A stretch of 64,000 bases of DNA from Galaxea fascicularis. Its lineage: Eukaryota; Cnidaria; Anthozoa; Scleractinia; Euphylliidae. The notes below the pieces were generated by a model. The model was given only the letters and a program-made list of their open reading frames with translations. It was not told the DNA's origin and ran no database searches. Positions 1-12,160 of this stretch are shown one piece after another. The first letter of the stretch is position 1. Every line of letters begins with the position of its first letter. The DNA lies in contig OX419338.1 in the NCBI GenBank assembly GCA_948470475.1, positions 28,094,717 through 28,158,716 of the forward strand. Direction: 5' to 3'. The translations under genes and the position numbers were made by a program.

Positions 1-297
1 GTTTATTCGCGTATAAAGTAAATGGGGTGAAAACTTGTTGTAAACAAATTATCTTCCACTGTGTTTGATTGGGTTTGCACTCAAAGTAATTGGTAACTTT
101 AACACTCGAGGCAAATGTGTATCAAATGTCTGTGAAAAGTTAAACATTTGCTTTTAGTGCAAACTCAAGGTAAATTTTGCGCAAATGCCATATTTATGCC
201 ACGTTTGCACATAAATTCATTAAGTGTAAATATCTGTGTTTCCGTTCACTTTGCACCCAGACCAAATTTTAATCAAATTTGGAGCCCCAAATTTACT
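1..297. other. non-coding AT-rich stretch
   Basis: No gene is visible. Short words such as CAAATTT and GCAAA recur in both orientations, suggesting the edge of an old palindromic repeat, but no clear terminal repeat can be drawn from the part inside the window. Confidence 0.4.
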
Positions 298-299
298 TC

Positions 300-1520
300 A
301 CATTTGCTCAAGTTTTAAACTTGAGTAAATCCGTTTTTTCGTCCAGTGCTTGTGGTTACTAAAGATACCAGTTAGTGGCTTGTGATCAGTGATGACAGAA
401 AACAGGGCTCCATAGACATAGAGACAAACATGCTCTACACTCAATATTGTGGTAAGCATTTCTCGTTCTGTCTGAGAATAACGGCTCTCAACATCACTCA
501 AGCCTCGACTTGCATAACTGGAAACTTTGCCTTCTTATAAGGACAAACCACCAAGGCCAACTGGGCTTACATCAATGATAAGTTCGGTCTTCTTCTTTCA
601 GTCAAAATAGGACATCGATTGGTCTCCAACTAAAACTTCTTTCAACTCTTCTTATGCTCTCTGCTCTTAATTCTTGTTCCCATTTCCAGGGTGTTTCTTG
701 TCTCGTCAGCAGGCGAAGTGGGGCCGTGATCGTGGCATAGTTCAGAATGAAACGTGGGCATACCAGGACACACCAAGCAAAGACTTGACTTCACTGGGGT
801 TCTTCAGAGGACTTGCATTTGGATTAATTCGACCTTCAAAGGATCTGATCTGATGCCATCGGAGCTGAAAATGTGCCCATAAAACTTGATTTCGGTTTTG
901 GAGAACTCTCACTTGTCTTTGTTGGGACGCAGGTTGTTTCTTTGGAGTCGATGAAGAACGCCCCGAAGGTTCATGTCATGCTCTTCTTGGCTTTTCCCAA
1001 CGCAATAATATCACAGAAAATGTTCTTAAATCCCTGTAAGCCGGTAAGAATCCATCTTATTTCGATTCTTCTTGGAAAATGTCGGACGCTGATATGATTC
1101 CGAATGGTAGTGGCTTGTATCGTCTTAGGCTACTATGGGTACTGAAAGTGATGACATTGCGGCTTTCTGCTGCAAGTTCAAGTTGGTGATACCCTGAAGA
1201 CAGATCTAATGTGCTAAAATGGGTTGCTATGTTTAAATTAGCAATGAGGTCATCTATGGTTGACATTAGATGTCTACTCTCTTGATTGAATTTGTTTGCT
1301 TCTTGCATGTCAACACAGATTCGGACGTCTCCAGATTTCTTTGGCACGACAGCAATGGAGCTAATCCAAGGAGTGAGTTTGACCATCACCTTGTTCGATG
1401 ATATTCAGCTGTTCTAACCTTTCAAGCTCTTTCTACGGCGTGTGTGTTGTCTGGAGATCACCTCAGGATCGACACGTAACCTAACCATTTTGTTGGAAAT
1501 CTTTCCTACACCTCCAAACA
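300..1520 (-). mobile_element. Ty3/gypsy-type pol fragment (reverse transcriptase and RNase H), decayed
   Basis: Reading the minus strand, the segment first gives a linker with residues like LEQLNIIEQGDG (about 1440-1390). It then gives a reverse transcriptase stretch at 1389-1057 with WISSIAVVPKKSGDVRICVD, followed by LDLSSGYHQLEL and TFSTHSSLRRYKPLPFGI, the order typical of LTR-retrotransposon RT. After a broken interval (about 1057-540) an RNase H-like stretch at 501-298 reads SRYSQTEREMLTTILSVEH and VITDHKPL. The YxDD box is not visible in frame, and stops and frameshifts lie between the parts, so this is a dead copy. No LTRs were found at its ends. Family membership is from motif recognition, not a search. 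Confidence 0.85.
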
Positions 1521-1700
1521 AAGTTTTGAACTCCTCTTTTAGAGATTCAGGGCTGTTCCCTGTAAGCTTGTTTCCTTGTAGTGTCGGAATGCGGTGCGTG
1601 CATTATGTGTAAAAGGATTCCTGCATAATTACTTGGCCGGCTTGTATATAAGAGTGTGCATAATTTATTAAAGGGTCTTTTAATTTCCAGTTGTGATAAG

Positions 1701-3854
1701 AACAACAACAACAACAACAACTTATTTACAAAAAATTCAAATGATATAAGGGGCTTGTCCCGCAAATAGCCACAAAGCTAGTCGAGGCGGAACAAGACGA
1801 GCACAAGAACATAATGGGAAAAAATCACAAACATGCTGGAAAAACAACTTTACATAATAACGCTATGCAACAAAATTAAAGGAAATTACGTGTAACATTT
1901 TTTATCATATAATATTACAATTGAAAAGAGATGAAGAGGGACAAGGAGAATCAGATTATACTGACAAAAGAGAAGGACATTGATTATCAGTTTTTCATTT
2001 GGTCAATTATCGTTTCCACTTCAATATAGGAGTCTACAGTTTCAAGTATATCAAATAATTTTCCTTTTAGGGATTCTTTAAAAGATTTTTTTTGCCTTCA
2101 TTTTTAGAGTTGCAGGTATCCCATTCCAAATTTTGACCCCAACACGCGAGAAAAGCATTTCGTGTGGTATTGATGCGAGATTCCTTTGTATAAAAGTGAT
2201 CAGAGGAAGAGGAACGCGTTTTATAGGAATGGACACTAGAAATTCGAGAAAACAGATTCAAAATATTTATTGGGGCAGTGTTTTTGTTTATATCAAACAT
2301 AACGTTGCAAACGGATTCATAATACAAGAATTGTGCCGGTAATATTTTTGCTTTAACGAAAAATGGTATGGCATGGTCGTTTGTTTCAGCAAAATATATT
2401 AGCCGCAATGCGCGCTTTTGAAGTACAAGGATTTGATCAAGAAAGGTTTTACATGCATTGCCCCAACAAATAAGACCATAAGTTATGTAAGGTACAATTA
2501 GTGACTGATAAATATTTAGATGCGTGCAAGTAGGAACAATATGCCGTAACCTAACGATCAGCTCAATTGTCTTACTTATTTTTGTTGCAACAGAATTAAT
2601 GTGTCTTCCAGGACAAATTTTCATCAATTAACAATCCAAGATATTTACTGAAGTTTTTACGTTCAAGAGAAACCTTTTTATTGTTTTTATTGTCAAAAAT
2701 ATTGATCTGAGGGTGATAGTTGAGCTTTTTTTGGTGAGGGCGAACAATAACATAGTTTGATTTTTTAATATTTAAAGTAAGCTTGTTAGAAGTCAGCCAG
2801 GTATATAAGTTATGCAATTCTTCGTTTAGTATAAAATCTAGAGGCTTTAAGTCTTTATGAGCAAAAAGAACATTGGTGTCATCTGCAAAACGAAAGAATT
2901 GGAGTTTATTCGAGCATTTTGAATGTCATTTATATAGAGCAGGAAGAGAAGGGGGCCCAGAACAGAGCCTACACTACAATTTATGTTTAGTCTGCTAGAT
3001 ATACAATTAATTTCAGTAGTTTGTGTACGATTAGATAAATAGGAGAAAAACCATTGATTGATAATTCCGCGGAACCCATAATAATTTAATTTATCGAGTA
3101 ATATGTTGTGATTAACAGTATCAAAGGCTTTTATAAATCGATAAAGACTCCACAAGAAAGAAGTTTTTTGTCCATATTGGTTTGAATAGATTCCACTATA
3201 TATATCAAGAATAGCATGCTGAGTTGAGTGAGCTTGACGGAAACCATATTGAGACGAGTGTAGTAAATCATGTTTCTCTACAAAATCTTTCATTCTATTA
3301 TAGATAATGTTTTGTAAATTCTATTGAAATTTGACAATAGTGAAATTGGTCTATAATTAGAAGCGTCAGTCTCGTCATCAGCTTTAAAAATAGGTATAAT
3401 TTTGGACATTTTGAGGGATAGGACCCAAGAGTGACAGATGCATTGAGAATGTGTGAGAGCACTGGAGATATGATATCGCACGAGTATTTAAGAAGTTGAG
3501 TACGACAAGAGTATAAGCCATGTGATTTGTTTTTCGGTATGGATAGGATTTGAGATTTAACTTCACATGGAGTAACAGGTTTGAAGAAAAACAAAGAATC
3601 TGTTGACTTGGACTTTTTAAGGTACTCTGTAAAGGGACGCTCGGCCGGTGGTAGTTTACTTGCTAAATTTTTGCCAACAGTCGTAAAATGTTTATTCTTG
3701 GGTTGCACCGTCACGCAATTAAAAAATAATTCGAAAACCATTCAGTGAATAAGCTCAAGAAATTATAATGTTATAGGAGATTAATAATTAAGACACTTCT
3801 CCAAGTTTCAGGTCTGTACGTTTTCCCAATCTTCAAATATTAGTCGAAATATTT

Positions 3855-3886
<32 letters not shown>

Positions 3887-4540
3887 TCATGTTGGTGTAC
3901 CTCCAAGGAACACCAACATGGCGGCCGTAAAATAGTGTAAACATCTGGAACTTACTTTGGCTATCTAGGCCGCTGATTATCTGAACTGTTCAAGCACACA
4001 TTTAAATAAGCCCTTTTCCTAATACTTTAACTTCTTAAAAGGCTAAATATCCCGAAATAAGTATATTTTCTTCGATAAAAACGTTCATAGCTTTATGTCA
4101 CGCACCGCCACAACTCTGAAATTTAAAATGTGCCTGTTTTTAGACGAAGCATGTTCTTGAGCTGAAAAGTTGTTAGACAGACATAAATTTATCCCCTCTC
4201 ATGCCTGATAAAGACAACAACTTGCTGAAGTCAAAACGCAAATCTGGGAAAAGTGATCGCTGACGTCGTAACGAGGTTACCACTGATGAGTACCTTTTCA
4301 GGATTGTTAACGAGAATGTTATCAATTAAACTTGCTGAATTTGCATGAACGCGTGTTGGTTTGTCAATAGTTGGAAGGAGATAACAACTTTGAAGAGTCA
4401 ATAAGAAATTTCAATCCACAGTGCTTGGAAAGAGTCGGTTGAAACCCTTTCTAGCACTGAATAATTAAGAGTGTCGGCAACAAAGAGCCCAACACCTCCA
4501 CAGCCTAAAGGCGTTGGAACGTGTTCAAAAGCATAACCAG
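1701..4540 (-). mobile_element. non-LTR retrotransposon (CR1/L2/jockey-like), endonuclease plus reverse transcriptase, frameshifted
   Basis: On the minus strand the element starts with an apurinic-endonuclease-like (EEP) remnant. Residues GCGGVGLFVADTLNYSVLER lie near 4510-4450, and DNILVNNPEKVLISGN followed by the catalytic DVSDHFSQ motif lies near 4330-4240. The reverse transcriptase follows from 3741 to about 2067: NKSHGLYSCRTQLLKYS, SNYRPISLLS, SSQYGFRQAHSTQHAILDI, KAFDTVNHNILLDKLNYYG, GSVLGPLLFLLYINDI, an FADDTNVLFAHKD box in a shifted frame, and KYLGLLIDENLSWKTH. The C-terminal part ends near 2067. At least four frameshifts separate these pieces, so it is not functional. On the minus strand an AATAAG word and (GTT)7 at 1721-1701 look like the usual 3' microsatellite tail of such elements; assigning that tail to this copy is inference. 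Confidence 0.85.
3888..3920. repeat. short perfect hairpin
   Basis: CATGTTGGTGT at 3888-3898 pairs with ACACCAACATG at 3910-3920 around an 11-base loop. It sits between the endonuclease and reverse transcriptase parts of the minus-strand element, in the stretch (about 3750-4200) where no coding similarity was seen. It may be a separate small insertion. Confidence 0.5.
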
Positions 4541-4589
4541 GGATGCTTGGATGCTTGGATGCTTGGAAGGCCTGTGACTCCAATTATAT

Positions 4590-4833
4590 TGAAGTGATTC
4601 ACCGCTTCTTGCGCCTTGGCTACTTTTAATAGAGCATCTAAAGAAACTGTTCCTTCCTGTTCCAGGAACTTTCGGCGGAGATGGCTTGAGTAGCACTTAT
4701 CGATGACTTGATCACGTATGTAATCATCCTCAAGATCACCAAAATCACAGCTCGCCGCCCGTTGTCGAAGCTGACATACGAACTGGTCCACAGTCTCGTC
4801 GCTAGCTTGAGAGATCTGCCTAAACAAATGTCT
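4590..4833 (-). mobile_element. Ty3/gypsy gag fragment
   Basis: A minus-strand frame reads ETVDQFVCQLRQRAASCDFG, then IRDQVIDKCYSSHLRRKFLE and LLKVAKAQEAVN. That is the pattern of a retrotransposon gag central region (the Retrotrans_gag type). It has no ATG; it opens after a stop at 4834-4836 and loses similarity near 4590, where the triple GCTTGGAT repeat (4546-4568) joins it to the endonuclease fragment. It is an orphan gag piece abutting a different class of element. Confidence 0.75.
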
Positions 4834-5370
4834 TTAGCAAAAGGTAAAAAAAGCAAGTGAGGGCTTTCCACAGAAAGATAACCAAGATATGTTGTTATTT
4901 TCAATTTTGTATTTACTTGAAATCTTACTGAAATCTTTGATAATGGCATATGGTGCAAAAGTAAATATATGTGACTTGCCTCTTATGTCAATAAATCGAA
5001 TGACAAACCTTTTTCACCTTATTAACACGCTAAAAGGAAAACCTAGGTGGTGTAATTCTAACGGTTTTGCTCAAGGATAACGTAGCAGTATACCCACTGA
5101 AAGATATAAAATAGGTCAAAGGAGTGGCATTTCCAAACTTGATCTGGTATTGGTATCAAAGGTCTTCCAGAATATGATTATTGTATATGAACATATCATA
5201 CAGTAGAAAGCCCACTACCAAATATATTCACGATACCGTATATCTGTTTTCCATTATGTTTTCGTACTTTTAAGTACTGTAAATATATTATGTATGCTAC
5301 GGTAATTGATATATTATACTCTTTGTCACTTTCTTTTTTGTTTATTTTAAATTAGGCGAATCAAACATAA
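4834..5370. other. non-coding stretch
   Basis: AT-rich, no convincing frame, no tRNA or clear repeat structure seen. It separates the gag fragment from the foldback element. Confidence 0.4.
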
Positions 5371-6483
5371 CACTGGAAAAGTTGATAATTTTCATAGTTT
5401 GTAAATTTCGAATCTTATCATGTAAAAACTGTGTAAATCATGAAAAATAATACTGTAAATTTGATTTACAGCATTTTTACCCTTTTACATGTTCTGAGCA
5501 GATAATGTAAAGAACATGGAATTTATTGATGTGAAAGATGTAAATCCTTCAGTTCATCATGTAAACTTTTAGGTTAAGTGAAAAAAGATCATGTAAAGAG
5601 TATGTAAATATCATTCAGTACTCTGGAAATAACATGTAAATAGCAAATGGAGACCTTTTCAAGCCCTGTCAATATCATGTAAATTACAAATGGGGGCCTA
5701 CACAAACCCTGTCAATATCATGTAAATTACAAATGGGGGCCTACACAAACCCTGTCAATATCATGTAAATAGCAAAAGGGGACCCCATTTGTAGTTTACA
5801 TGATGTGGACAGGGTTTTTACAGGCCCCCATTTGTAATTTACATGATATTGACATTGTTTGTGTAGGCCCCCATTTGCTATTTACATGATGTTGACAGGG
5901 TTTTTACAGGCCCCCATTTGCAATTTACATGGTGTTGACAGGGTTTATTTTAGAGGCCCCCATTTGTAATTTACATGATGTTGACAGGGGTTTTACAGGC
6001 CCCCCATTTGTAATTTACATGATATTGACAGGGTCATTATTTACATGAAATTTTACAGGGTAACACTTATAATTATTGTCTTAATTTTGTCATTTACAGG
6101 ATTTTTCCAGGTCTATGGTAATATGTCTTCTGTCATTTCCATTTACATGTTTTTTACGTCTCTCGACAAATTGTTTGATGCAACTATTTACATGATATTT
6201 ACACGAGTTATGAGAAAAAACTACATGCTGAAGATACTGTAAATAGCTGTGAGAAATTTTACATGTTCTGAAGATGTTCTTAAAATTACAGTTATCAAGC
6301 ACCAAACTGTAAATAGATATTTACAGTGCTTTTACATGGTCACTTAAAACCTGTAAACTTTATGTCAATTTCATTTTACAAAATGTTAACATGGAATTTG
6401 TATTTTACAAAACATGTAAATCAATTTTCACATGTTGTAAATATGAATTTACATGTCCCTGTAAATTTTCGACTTTTCCAGTG
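5371..6483. mobile_element. foldback element with CACTGGAAAAGT termini and tandem-repeat arms
   Basis: The ends are inverted copies: CACTGGAAAAGTTGATAATT starts at 5371 and its near-complement ends at 6483. Inside, units of about 46 bp carrying ATGTAAATTACAAATGGGGG are repeated head to tail on the left arm (about 5630-5785). The same unit is repeated in the opposite orientation on the right arm (about 5790-6050), so the middle can form a very long hairpin. The words TTTACATG and CATGTAAA recur throughout. No transposase is encoded; the frames across it are by-products of the repeats. It abuts the reverse transcriptase fragment that begins at 6484. The CACTG start would suit a CACTA-like or other DNA transposon, but the family is not settled. 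Confidence 0.8.
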
Positions 6484-8400
6484 AACAAGGCTCATGGATT
6501 GTATTCTTTTCCCACTCGCATCCTGCGATCAGCAAGGCATATTCTTAGTCACCCCCTATCTGTACTTATCAACAAGTCGGTTGAACATGGAATATATCCT
6601 TCTAAATTAAAACTTGCTAAAGTTATCCCAATACACAAAAGTAATGATAAATCTGACCCATCCAACTACAGACCCATGTCACTGCTTTCAGTCTTCAACC
6701 GAATCTTCGAAAAAATGATGTATATTCGCTTGAAATCATTTCTTGAAAAGTTCAGTATTCTCTGTGATTCACAATATGGTTTTCGTGAAAAGCGGTCCAC
6801 TGATCATGCTATTTTGGAAATCACCAATCAAATCCAAACTAATATGGACAGAAAGCTGTACACCTGCGGAATATTTATTGATTTACAAAAAGCTTTTGAC
6901 ACAGTCGACCACTCAATACTTTTAAAGAAACTTGACCATTATGGTGTACGCGGGATTGTGAATGACTGGTTTACTTCCTACCTTACTAGTCGTAAGCAAA
7001 TAACTGAAATTGGCTCCTTTAAAGTATCTAAGAAAGCGACAGTATTATCTGGGGTTCCCCAAGGGTCAGTCCTGGGGGCCTCTGCTTTTCCTTGTCTATA
7101 TAAATGATATTTGTAATAGCTATAACCAAATGAAGTTTTATCTATTCGCAGACGATACGAATCTTTTATATGCAGATAAAAACCTAAAATACCTGGAATT
7201 TACCGTCAACAATGAGCTTTGTAAGCTTTGCGACTGGCTAATAGTAAACAAATTATCTATGAACATCAAAAAATCTAATTACATCGTCATTTCAACCAAG
7301 ACAAAAAAAATTAAAAAATACGAAGTTAATTTAAAAATATTCAATCATCATACCAACTCTTACACGTCTTTGGAACGTAAAAGTTATGTTAAATATCTAG
7401 GCGTGCTTATTGATGAGAACCTCTCCTGAAAACATCATATTTTATATATAGCCTCTAAAATAAGTACATCGATTGGTGTCATTGCTAAGCTAAGACATTT
7501 CGTACCACTTAATACTTTACAACATATATACAGATCACGGATTCAACCCTATTTATTATATGGTATATCAGCGTGGGGCCGAGCAGACAAAATCTACAGA
7601 AACAAAATCCTACGTCTTCAGAAACGTGCCCCTCGCCTCATGTTTTTTGGTGATTATAAAACTCACGCAGTATCCTTCTTCATCTCTTTCAGTCTACTAC
7701 CTCTAGATCTTCTTTACTTCAAGTCAGTTGCCATCTTAATGCATGACCTCTCAAATAACACATTGCCACCTCACATGAGTAATTTATTAATTACCAATAT
7801 AATATTCATTCACATAACACAAGATCATCAACAAGAGGTAACTTCTTTCTCGAATACTCTAGATTAGACAAGCAAAACATGTCTTTTTCAAGGAACGGAG
7901 TTAGAATCTGGAATAACTTATCTAATGAAATTCGTCAAATGCCTAAAGCGACATTTAAACGCAGCATTCACAATATGCTCCTTCAGAAACTCTCGGAGGC
8001 AAATGAGTATATTGATCTACTGGATTTGAATATGCCTTGAAAACTGAACTCATTACATTTGCATCATCCTTCTAGCTTTTTATGTAATCTGTCTAATTCT
8101 CCTATGAATCTTTGTCTTTCCCACATGTTATACTGGTCAACATTCAATTATTATTATCATTATTTTATTTTCTCTCTTTTTATATCAGTAAACTTTGTTT
8201 TCTTGGTTTCATTATCTGATTCCTACTTCACACTTAGTTCTGTAAGATTATTTTAATGTATTGTAAAGAAAACTTAAGTCTACTTAGTATTTGTGATGAT
8301 TTCATTTTGTTTTTCATTTCTTCGTGTTAGTGTTAATTATTCATTGTGGTGTTTAGCTTGTAATTAGAGGTGTTTTGTAATTGTAAGAATAGCCAGAAAG
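6484..8400 (+). mobile_element. non-LTR retrotransposon (CR1/L2/jockey-like) reverse transcriptase, 5'-truncated and broken
   Basis: From 6484 the frame reads NKAHGLYSFPTRIL, then SNYRPMSLLSVFNRIFEKMM, SQYGFREKRSTDHAILEI, GIFIDLQKAFDTVDHSILL and SGVPQGSVLG. An extra G near 7073 shifts the frame, after which GPLLFLVYINDICNS, LFADDTNLLYAD (the catalytic FADD box) and YVKYLGVLIDENLS follow. A TGA at 7427-7429 stands where the family normally has Trp. Similarity continues through RLRHFVPLNT-like and LQKRAPRLM stretches (7430-7640), with another shift near 7820. It then reaches NGVRIWNNLSNEIRQMP and a terminal stop at 8040. About 8041-8400 is taken as 3' untranslated sequence. It is closely related to the minus-strand element at 1701-4540 but lies in the opposite orientation. 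Confidence 0.88.
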
Positions 8401-9208
8401 TTTATCGTTCTTAAGTGTTGATTTAGTAAAGTGTTGTTATCGTAGGGGTGTAAGGTATCATGTTTAAACAATATGTATGTAAGATAACTGTTGATTGTAA
8501 ATGAATTAGCATAAATATATAAATGTTAGGAGTAAAACGCAATGTGCAGCAGATTTTGAAGAAAGAAAGCAAGGAAAAGAGTGATTGATTTACTGAGCCG
8601 GAGGGCAAGACGAAGAGCAGAGGGAAGCCAATTCACTGCCAAGAGTCATTGGGGGGCGCCACCCATAACAAGTTGACAAAACCCATTTGTCAGTGGAGGC
8701 GTAAAGAGCTGAAAGATTACGAGCCTCGTGTTTGAAAGGAGTGCTGAAAGCCTTCGAAGACAAAACGAAGTACGTGCGTTAGAGTGGTTTGAGCCAAAGA
8801 GAAGTACGATGAGGAGTTGGTCCTTTTTGTTTTTTTGTTTTTTTTTTTTGTGGAGTTGGTTTGGGTTTGGTACGGGCGGATTTCAAGGAGTACAGAAAGG
8901 AACTGGACAGTGAGCTGCTGTAAATAAGTTGTAAATAATTAGTGTACGTTCTTGTTATCGTTTAGGTTTTAAAATTACTCTAGGTAAAGTTACTTAGAAT
9001 TAGTTTTACTTTATATTATATTTTATTAAACATTAGTTATTTTAAATTCAATTTATGGTGTGTTGGGAGATTGTGGGAAGGGGTTTGTATGTTACACTTG
9101 GCTTTTCCCTCCTTTTGTTGTGTGTGCCGCGGACAATCGCCGGACCCACGTCACAGTATTGTAATTCTAGTTGGTATTGTAATTCTACTTAGTATTAGTA
9201 TCGTTGTA
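8401..9208. other. non-coding stretch, ending in an 18-bp minisatellite
   Basis: No supported gene. From about 9158 the unit GTATTGTAATTCTACTTA is repeated imperfectly up to the MITE at 9209 and continues on its other side (9680-9722). A T-run lies at about 8828-8850. Confidence 0.5.
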
Positions 9209-9679
9209 CAGTAAAAACCCGCGTATAAGAACCTAACATTTAAGAACCTGCTAGGCTAAAATTTCATTTTTAAGCACCCTTCACATAAGAACCATTTTAG
9301 GCTAAAATCCTAAAACAGGTTCTTATTTTCAAAAAAAAAATATATATATATATAGAATTAAGAAATTTTCTCAAAAAAATATATATATACAGTATTTAAT
9401 ACAGTCTGTATGCAATAATACTCTAAACACAATGGTTACATAAAACTTACAATTGCCCTTCTTGAATAGTATAGTATTTTGTTTAACGAAGCCTCCAAGA
9501 ATACTGTTTTTGGACATTAAACACCGAATCATTTAAAAATACAGCTTTATTTCTTGAACAAAAGTTAAGAACCTAATTAAGAACCTAGTTAGCCAAATTT
9601 TACACTAAATACCATTTATATAAGAAGCTGTTTAGGCAAACTTGGAAAAACCTAGGTTCTTGTACGCGGGTTTTTACTG
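9209..9679. mobile_element. pogo/Tigger-like MITE with TA target duplication
   Basis: A 471-bp element with terminal inverted repeats. The left end CAGTAAAAACCCGCGTATAA and the complement of the right end differ at one base over about 27 bp. TA dinucleotides flank both sides (9207-9208 and 9680-9681), as for Tc1/mariner-superfamily elements, and the CAGT...CG...ATA.GAACC end resembles pogo/Tigger termini. The word AAGAACCTA recurs internally. No open frame survives, so it is non-autonomous. It split a minisatellite whose units are found on both sides. Confidence 0.85.
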
Positions 9680-10324
9680 TATTCTACTTAGTATTGTAAT
9701 TCTACTTAGTATCGTAATTCTATGCGTCAAGCCACTGCTCGCCTCGAATAGCTGTAGGTTACTGCGAGCAGTGGTACATCATATTTTTTATGTTTCAATT
9801 TTCTTAATAAACTTGACTAACTTGACTTGGCTCTAACTAAGCTTTGACCTGTTGCTATGTGATGTCGCCCTGGCAGTGATGAGTCGGTTACAAACGAATA
9901 ATTGAAAACAATAGGCCGTTCCCAAGTTGGGCAGGGAACTGGGGCGAGTTTCAAATTTGAAGTAATCGATAAATTGACACCACCACGTGAAAAAAAAACA
10001 TTGAGATTGGTCGTTTGACCAAGTTTGATTCTTTCAGGTTGAACAAGTCATGGACCTTGAAAGATGGTTCAAATCCATAATTTCATGATAATGACAATCA
10101 ACTTGCCAGCAATTATAAAGCTACGCATTTCAAAGTTTAAGAATACTTCAAACAGCATTTTTTTCCACATCTTGAAAAAGCAGGAGGTTCGAAATGACTG
10201 TTTGAAATACGCAGATCTATGGCGTTTGCATTTTAACTGAACAGCTTTCTCTTTGACCTGATAAGAATGTCTTCCCTTATTTTCCCCTCAGGCTAACGCA
10301 ATTTATGTGTATCTGGCTTAGTCA

Positions 10325-10440
10325 TAACTTTCAACATAATTACCTTTACTATTTTTTTTTATTTTTATCTTTATTTATTCGCTTATTTATTTATTTATTT
10401 ATTTATTTATTTCATTGTGTGTGTGTGTGTGTGTGCGTTA
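10325..10440. repeat. (TTTA)n and (GT)n microsatellites
   Basis: A pure TTTA run (about 10381-10412) is followed by a GT run (about 10416-10436). Confidence 0.95.
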
Positions 10441-10469
10441 GGTTGTGTGAGAGAGCTTATTATACAGTG

Positions 10470-10565
10470 TCCGTTTAAGTAGCCCGCCTAGAATAGCTTT
10501 GCTAACTGCGGGCTACAAAGGCCCTTTTTCAGAATTCTTCAAATAAAGTTAATGTTGTTGTTGTT
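10470..10565 (+). repeat. 3' end of a retroposon with GTT tail
   Basis: A GC-rich hairpin-like segment containing CTAACTGCGGGCTACAAAG is followed by AATAAAGTTAATGTTGTTG. A (GTT)n tail after AATAAAG is the usual 3' end of LINE or SINE copies in such genomes. Only the tail can be seen, so the class is inferred. Confidence 0.45.
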
Positions 10566-12160
10566 CGCTTGCTAAATTTGAAAGGCAACGGATAATCTTT
10601 GGAACCGTTTGTCGAACCATCAGCGGCAGACGTAGCAAATTGGGTAAGGTGTTCTTGTAAAAGGAAGTATTTGGGGTGTCATCGAATACAGATCTGTGGT
10701 TTGAATGCGGCGACATGCATTCTATCCACATCGATAAGACGTCGATAATTTTGGCAGTGGTATGTGTAATTTAGTTTACCTCTGGACAGCTCAGTTTTCG
10801 ATTTTCTCGCCGAGTTACCCGAGGAACCTAATTTGCCAGAAATGTGATTTTTGAAACAAAATAACTGTAAATCTGCTCGATATCTGACTGTCAAACCTGG
10901 ATAGATATTATCTAACAGTCTTGCTTCAAATCGCGGCAATAATATGGCTTAAAAGAAATTTAGTTGCGAACAAAAAGTACGAAATATTATAATTTTGTCT
11001 GAGGTGCACATTGCAAAAAGCTTGGCCTGCAAAAGATTATGCGTGCCCGCGGATTTTTTAACATTACACGACACAAAGGGGGTGAAATACTTACGTGCAA
11101 TCTCGAATTTGATCAAAATCTAAAAACCAGGATGAAAAAAGACCGGCTAAAAATGTCTTATTTTCAGCTTTTTAATAAAACGTTTCCCAACCACCCCCCC
11201 CCCCCCTTGTAAATGAAAGGCACTGGGACCATCGGGGTGAGACGGGGGGCTACGTGAAAATCTGCTTTTTGAAGCCTTACCCGCCATGTCCGTAAAAAAG
11301 TGGAAATATCAAAACTATAATGATAAATGTCTTGGAATCGTGGTCAAGCGAGACAAAGATGCCTAGCGAGCTTGAAACAATGTCCAAAAGCCTCGGTTAC
11401 CAAGCGTAGGTAACGCAACAAGTAACGTAATCAACGTTTTGACCTCAACACTTGACCAACTTCAACTGACAAATGCGACTACATGGCCGAATTATTTTCC
11501 TCGACGGACAGATATTTTGACTCAACGATCAAATTTGACGCCTCCTCGGGCAAAGGGTGTTGTCAGTAGCACCAAAAGTCGCTTTAGACACAAAGGAACA
11601 AGCAATTAAAGATATCTAGAAAATAATAGTAAAAAAGCAATAATAACTCACCTCGTTTAACATCGGCAAAGCTGGGAATCTGACTTCAAATCTCTCTTCC
11701 ACGTACGTTGTCATGGCGCATCTCACAGGGATACATATCCCGGATGACGGGGATACCCCGGATAATCAAAAAGACCAATCGACTGCACATGCTTCGTTTC
11801 TTACATCCGAACAAATTTTGGCTCTTTCCCGCTATTGTAAAGAATAGTGTGCTGCCTCGCCTTAGGCTCGCCAGCAATTATCTATGGTGTACATTTTAGC
11901 CAACCAGACGAAAGAGAATTTGGGCTAAAACATTGTTTTAATTTTTCTATTTAACAAATAAAAACTTGAACATACCTGTTTTGAAATCTGACGTCAAGCT
12001 GACTAAACAGACTGTCTACTTCAATATTATAATGAAAACAATGGGAGGAAAATCTTGCCTTTAGGGGCAAACACAAATTTGAAAGGCTAAAGATTACAAA
12101 TAGAAATAGATTAACCCTTTAGGCCTGACAGTGATCAATTGTTGTGTAATGGGGTTCGAG
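10566..12160. other. non-coding stretch
   Basis: Frames here are short and unconvincing. A run of 14 C is at about 11193-11206. Nothing else recognisable. Confidence 0.4.

Noticed and set aside
5635..6050. A CRISPR-like array (regular repeats of about 46 bp)
   Set aside because: The repeats are contiguous without unique spacers, reverse orientation half way and sit in an animal genome; it is a foldback transposon.
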